Below are positions 60,240 to 64,000 of a stretch of 64,000 nucleotides of DNA, piece by piece. This DNA comes from Theobroma cacao. Lineage: Eukaryota; Streptophyta; Magnoliopsida; Malvales; Malvaceae. The stretch lies in assembly GCF_000208745.1 (NCBI RefSeq), contig NC_030852.1, positions 25,062,747-25,126,746 of the forward strand. Reading direction: 5' to 3'. Position 1 is the stretch's first letter; each line of letters starts with the position of its first letter. The notes under the pieces were generated by a model, which made no database searches, had not been told where the DNA came from, and worked only from the letters and a program-made list of their open reading frames with translations. The translations under genes and the position numbers were made by a program.

Positions 60240-61031
60240 CTATTCAAGCTTCCTCCCTACTTTGCTGCGTAAATCAGAATAAATGGCTTTTGTAATCCTA
60301 CCATGAAGCATCGGGGTCCCTAAATATTTACCGAAATCTTTTGTGAGGCTAATGCAAGCAACATGACTTAACGCTTTAGCTTTGGATGAGTGGACATTTG
60401 AGGAGACAAGCATTTTGGATTTCTCAAGACTTAATTTTTGTCTTGATGCTGAACAAAACTTTTGAATAACCAGCATCATAACTTGTCCTTGAGTCTCAGT
60501 AGTTGTTCCAAGTAGCATAATGTCATCTGTAAAACATACATGAGAAAGAGTCGATCCATTTTTTGTCAATAAAAGAGGTTGTTAGTTCCCCAGTGTAACT
60601 TTTTCATTAATTAATTGTGACAATTTCTCCAAACATAGTACAAAGAGATAGGGAGATAGTGGATCATCCTGCCTGATGCCTCTTAATGGCTCAAATCTTT
60701 TTGATTGCTTACCATTCCATAAGATAGAAAATGTGGGGGTTTGGACAATATGCATAATTAACGACATCCATTTCGAGGGAAGGCCTATCTCTATAAGGAC
60801 CTCTTGAAGAAAATACCACTTAACTCTATCATAAGCTTTTTCTAAGTCGATTTTGATCGCCAAAGCTCCTTTCTTTCTTTTCATAATTCGCATTGTATGA
60901 ATGGCCTCTTGCACTACAATGATATTATTAGATGCTTGTCGCCCCAGAATAAAGCTGCTCTGGGTATTTCTAATTAGCTTTGTCAGTATTGGTCGTAAGC
61001 GATTTACAAGAATTTTGCTAAGCAATTTCAA
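60240..61031 (-). pseudogene. LINE reverse transcriptase region
   Basis: The minus strand shows LVNRLRPIL, NTQSSFILGRQASNNI, LAIKIDLEKAYDRVKW (first catalytic Asp), GIRQDDPLSPYLFVL and LSHVCFTDDIMLL (F-T-D-D in place of the usual FADD). A frame break separates 60582-61031 from 60240-60569. Confidence 0.9.
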
Positions 61032-61786
61032 TGGAACTGAACATAGGCTTGTAGGGCGAAATTAGCTCACCTTCTCTAGTCTTTCCATTTTAGAGATGAG
61101 AGTAATAAGTGTGTGGTTCAATGATGGTGGAAAGGAACCTCTTAGGTAAGCATCTTGTGCAAATTTAATAAGGTCATTACCAATAATCTTCTAATTTTTC
61201 TAAAAGAAGCTTGCAGGAAACCCATCATATCTTGGACTTTTGTTGGGATTCATTGCAAAAGAGCCTATTTAATTTCTTCACCCATAAGAGGCATGGCCAG
61301 TGTTGATGATTTTTCAATATCTAATCTCCAATTTGGATCTGTCAGAAGAGTTTTGCGAATCCCACCATCTGTGTATAAATTCATGAAAAAACTAACTACT
61401 AGATTTTCAATTTTCGATGGTTCCGTGCACCAGGTATTGTCTTCCCTTTTGAGGGTAAAGTTATGTTTCCTCCTCTATTTACTCTTCACCATGGCATGAT
61501 AAAACTTGGTATTTCCATCACCGTATTTAATCCAGTCTAACTTAGCTCGTTGTTGCCATATTACTTCTTCTTAATAGAGAACTAGATTGTATTCTTCAAT
61601 AAAAGAGAATTCAAGATTCTGGACGTAATCATTTGGTCCCTTATCTAACTGCTTTTGAATTCCTGTAAGTCTTGCTATAAGTCTCCTCTTCGTTCTGAGA
61701 ATGTTTCCAAAGTGGGTTTTGCTCCAAGTTTTTAAGTTAGAAGCCAATTGTTCCAATGAAGTACTTGTATCATTATTTTCAAATGT

Positions 61787-62197
61787 CTAATGCGACCCCA
61801 AAAAATCTTCAAAGCTCGGATGAGACATCCACGCCTCTTCAAATATGAATTTATTCAAATCAGGCAGCATTGATGAAAAAGTGCACCGTACTAGAACTAG
61901 ATGGTGGTTGGAATGTGTCTGGGGTAGATTAATAGCAACAGCATTGGGAAACATAACATGCCATCTATCATTGACAAAGACTCTGTCCAAACGGACCGGG
62001 GTATAATCTAAACCTTCTCTTTTATTCCACCATGTGAACTTGACCCCAGACACTTCTAAATCATATAAATTATAGTAACTCATGCAATTGAGTAATTGGT
62101 TGCACTAAGTTAAATTCACGTTCTTTCTTCCCTATTTTTCGTCTGGAAAGACTACTTGATTAAAGTCTCCTACAATCATTGCTTGCCAGTTTTAAAG
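61787..62197 (-). pseudogene. LINE endonuclease C-terminal part
   Basis: The minus strand reads MIVGDFNQVVFPDEK and a stop next to the right edge, where GDFN is the endonuclease motif. A break follows, then YDLEVSGVKFTWWNKR and RLDRVFVNDRW, and SNHHLVLVRC with the catalytic SDH-type His. The N-terminal endonuclease residues are lost beyond the LTR junction. Confidence 0.85.
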
Positions 62198-64000
62198 TGT
62201 CACGACCCGGAACTCCCATCGAGCTCGTGACAACCGTCGTGAAGCCTCGATAGACATTCTTCACCCCGAATGTCGATCGAAACCTCGCAAGGCTCTCGTA
62301 TCAGCTTTTGCACATCCCCGGTGAGCAATAGTTATCAAATCTCGCATTTCAAGAAATCATAAGTCATTTTCAAATTAAAACAATAAAATATTATTTTTTA
62401 GCTTACAGAGGCATTTTCGTCATTTTTTTTTCAAAAATACCGAAACCCTCCAAAAACATGGTGTAAAAGATAAATATGTTCATACATATTTTAAATCAGA
62501 TAATTGAAGTATAAAATTACTTTTACAGTGACACGTGAGCCCCCAACTGACCAAGAAGGTGTAGGGCTACGAACCCTTACTTTCTAGGATGAAACTCCGA
62601 GATTAATTCTCGTCTTAATCAACTATCAACAAACTGTCTTAAGCCTGAAAAATGGATAGGAAGAAGGGTGAGATTATGATTACATAATCCCAGTGAGTAA
62701 ACAGACACCATCTAAACTATCTAAAGGCGAGTAAAGGGAGACAATTAAAAATAGTTCATTTTAGCAAATTTTTTCACAACACGAATATTCATTTCAACCA
62801 AATAATCAATATGACTCGTGAATTTCTCAAAACTTGGCTCCTGCCAAAATCATTCTCGCAGGTACCTTCGTCAAGGTATCCCACTAAGACCGCCAAGGCT
62901 GTTAAAAATTCATATTGCGCATAAAACACATTTTTCGTTGAACATCACAGCCGTTCCTTGACGTTGGCTGAGTCTCACTCTCACGTGGTGGTTAACGTGA
63001 AGTGCACTAAAAAAGCCCACCTCAGGAGATACCCTACGCGCCTCTACGATCGAGGTGAGAATATAAAATAGTTTACCGTACCCCTCTAATAGGCTGGTCC
63101 ACGGAACCCCCCACCACTGCAGTAGCTAATCTTTAGTCCACCAATTGATCAAATCTCAATGGCATAGCATGGCAATTACATTACTAACCAATTTATCAAA
63201 GCAAAACAGACAATTCATATTTTTCAACACAAGTATAAATTCAGCCAATCATGCCAATTTATCACAAGCCATTTAATTCAAATCATAATTTTACAACACA
63301 AGTAGGCAATGTCCAATTACTCTATTTTCAAAACCAGTATTCGATTTTTCAGAAAATTTATAAAATTATTTTATAAAATCACAATTTCTCCTAAAACATA
63401 GCAATTTACCATTTAAACCCATTTTTCATAAAATCACACAATTGAATAAAACTACTCTAGATAATTAAGACGATAATAAGTTCACTCACAGTATTAGGAG
63501 TAGAAATACTCCTATTTTCAGTCTGCTGGTACAGTCCTTTACCCGTATCTAATGGCTCACCACCTAGCCATAATCCATGACACATATTCCAATTAAATTG
63601 TGTCTAACAGTCATAAGCTATTTCAGGCTCGATATATATGCATGATATGAAATGAAAAATGCACGGGTAGCCATCTAGACCCGGTATTGGCCTAAGTCGA
63701 TTTTACTACGATAAATTGGCCAATGTGTCCAATTTCACTCCAACTTGCTCCATTTCTTTTCCAATCCCTCAATTCACCAAGCACAACTAATTAACACACA
63801 ATTAGGCAAATTTATCTACACTTTTCTTCTTGGAACTTTCGGCCAACAATGGTACGCTAACTCTGTGATTTTTCCTACTTAATTTTCTCTCCTTAATTCA
63901 TTAATTCCTACACCAAAAACTATTATTTCTTAATCAAATCACCTAGAATAACATCCCATTCTTCCTCATTATTCACTTAGAGAATTCGGCTATTGATGGG
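62198..64000. mobile_element. Start of an LTR retrotransposon (truncated by window end)
   Basis: A new sequence begins TGTCACGACCCGG exactly where the LINE endonuclease stops, and it is GC-richer at first. The TGTCACGACCC opening is common in plant Ty3/Gypsy LTRs as I recall them. No coding, primer site or second end occurs within the remaining 1.8 kb, so a solo LTR and the edge of a full element cannot be told apart. Confidence 0.65.

Larger units (their letters stand above)
58327..62197 (-). mobile_element. Degenerate L1-type LINE with RNase H domain
   Basis: Read on the minus strand: endonuclease (to 61787), linker, reverse transcriptase (61031-60240), zinc-type region and plant-type RNase H (59270-58551), then a short 3' part ending at a poly(A), seen as the T run 58327-58335. 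The 5' end is cut by an LTR element at 62198. Frame breaks are frequent and a SINE has inserted, so it is inactive. Confidence 0.9.

Noticed and set aside
1..64000. CRISPR arrays, operons, rRNA and tRNA genes
   Set aside because: None found by eye. The only tRNA-like boxes are those of the SINE at 59287-59384, which has a target duplication and poly(A) and is not a tRNA gene.

Overview
This is nuclear DNA of a eudicot plant. The evidence is introns with GT-AG borders, plant gene families (CYP71-type P450s, a chloroplast rhodanese-like protein, an RGLG ubiquitin ligase, a glyoxal-oxidase-like enzyme), AT-rich spacers, and Copia, Ogre-like, L1, hAT and long-TIR elements. I cannot name the species. 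No viral, bacterial or organellar segment was seen.

Layout. 9-12362 is one degenerate Ty1/Copia element on the minus strand. It has both LTRs, a PBS, a PPT and a 5-bp target duplication, and it is split by three solo LTRs (1353-3069, 3746-6099, 8782-11490). From 15031 to 40978 lies a plus-strand cluster of five CYP71-type P450 loci at different stages of decay: a multiply broken copy (15031-16931), a copy that lost exon 1 (18419-19172), two apparently intact genes (19599-21565 and 25915-27541), and a copy with a single in-frame stop (39360-40978). The three best-preserved copies share a two-exon structure with an identical 612-nt second exon. The cluster is interrupted by STR11, a ten-exon minus-strand gene (28808-32267), and by AT-rich spacer with hAT elements. 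One nested hAT pair ends 18 bp before the start codon of the last P450.

From 41000 to 47000 there is gene-poor DNA with two adjacent long-inverted-repeat elements (42605-43847 and about 44176-45339). From 47220 to 57193 come three ordinary plus-strand genes: RGLG (11 coding exons plus a 5' UTR exon), an intronless glyoxal-oxidase-like gene, and a short gene for a basic protein of unknown function. From 58327 to the right edge is a broken L1-type LINE on the minus strand. It carries a complete small tRNA-type SINE and is cut by the start of an LTR element that runs past the window.

How the genes relate: the P450s are ER-anchored monooxygenases of specialised metabolism that arose by tandem duplication. 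STR11, RGLG and the oxidase are unrelated single-copy neighbours. No new multi-gene system is evident. The least explained structure is the long inverted repeat at 44176-45339, whose two arms carry related coding-like sequence.
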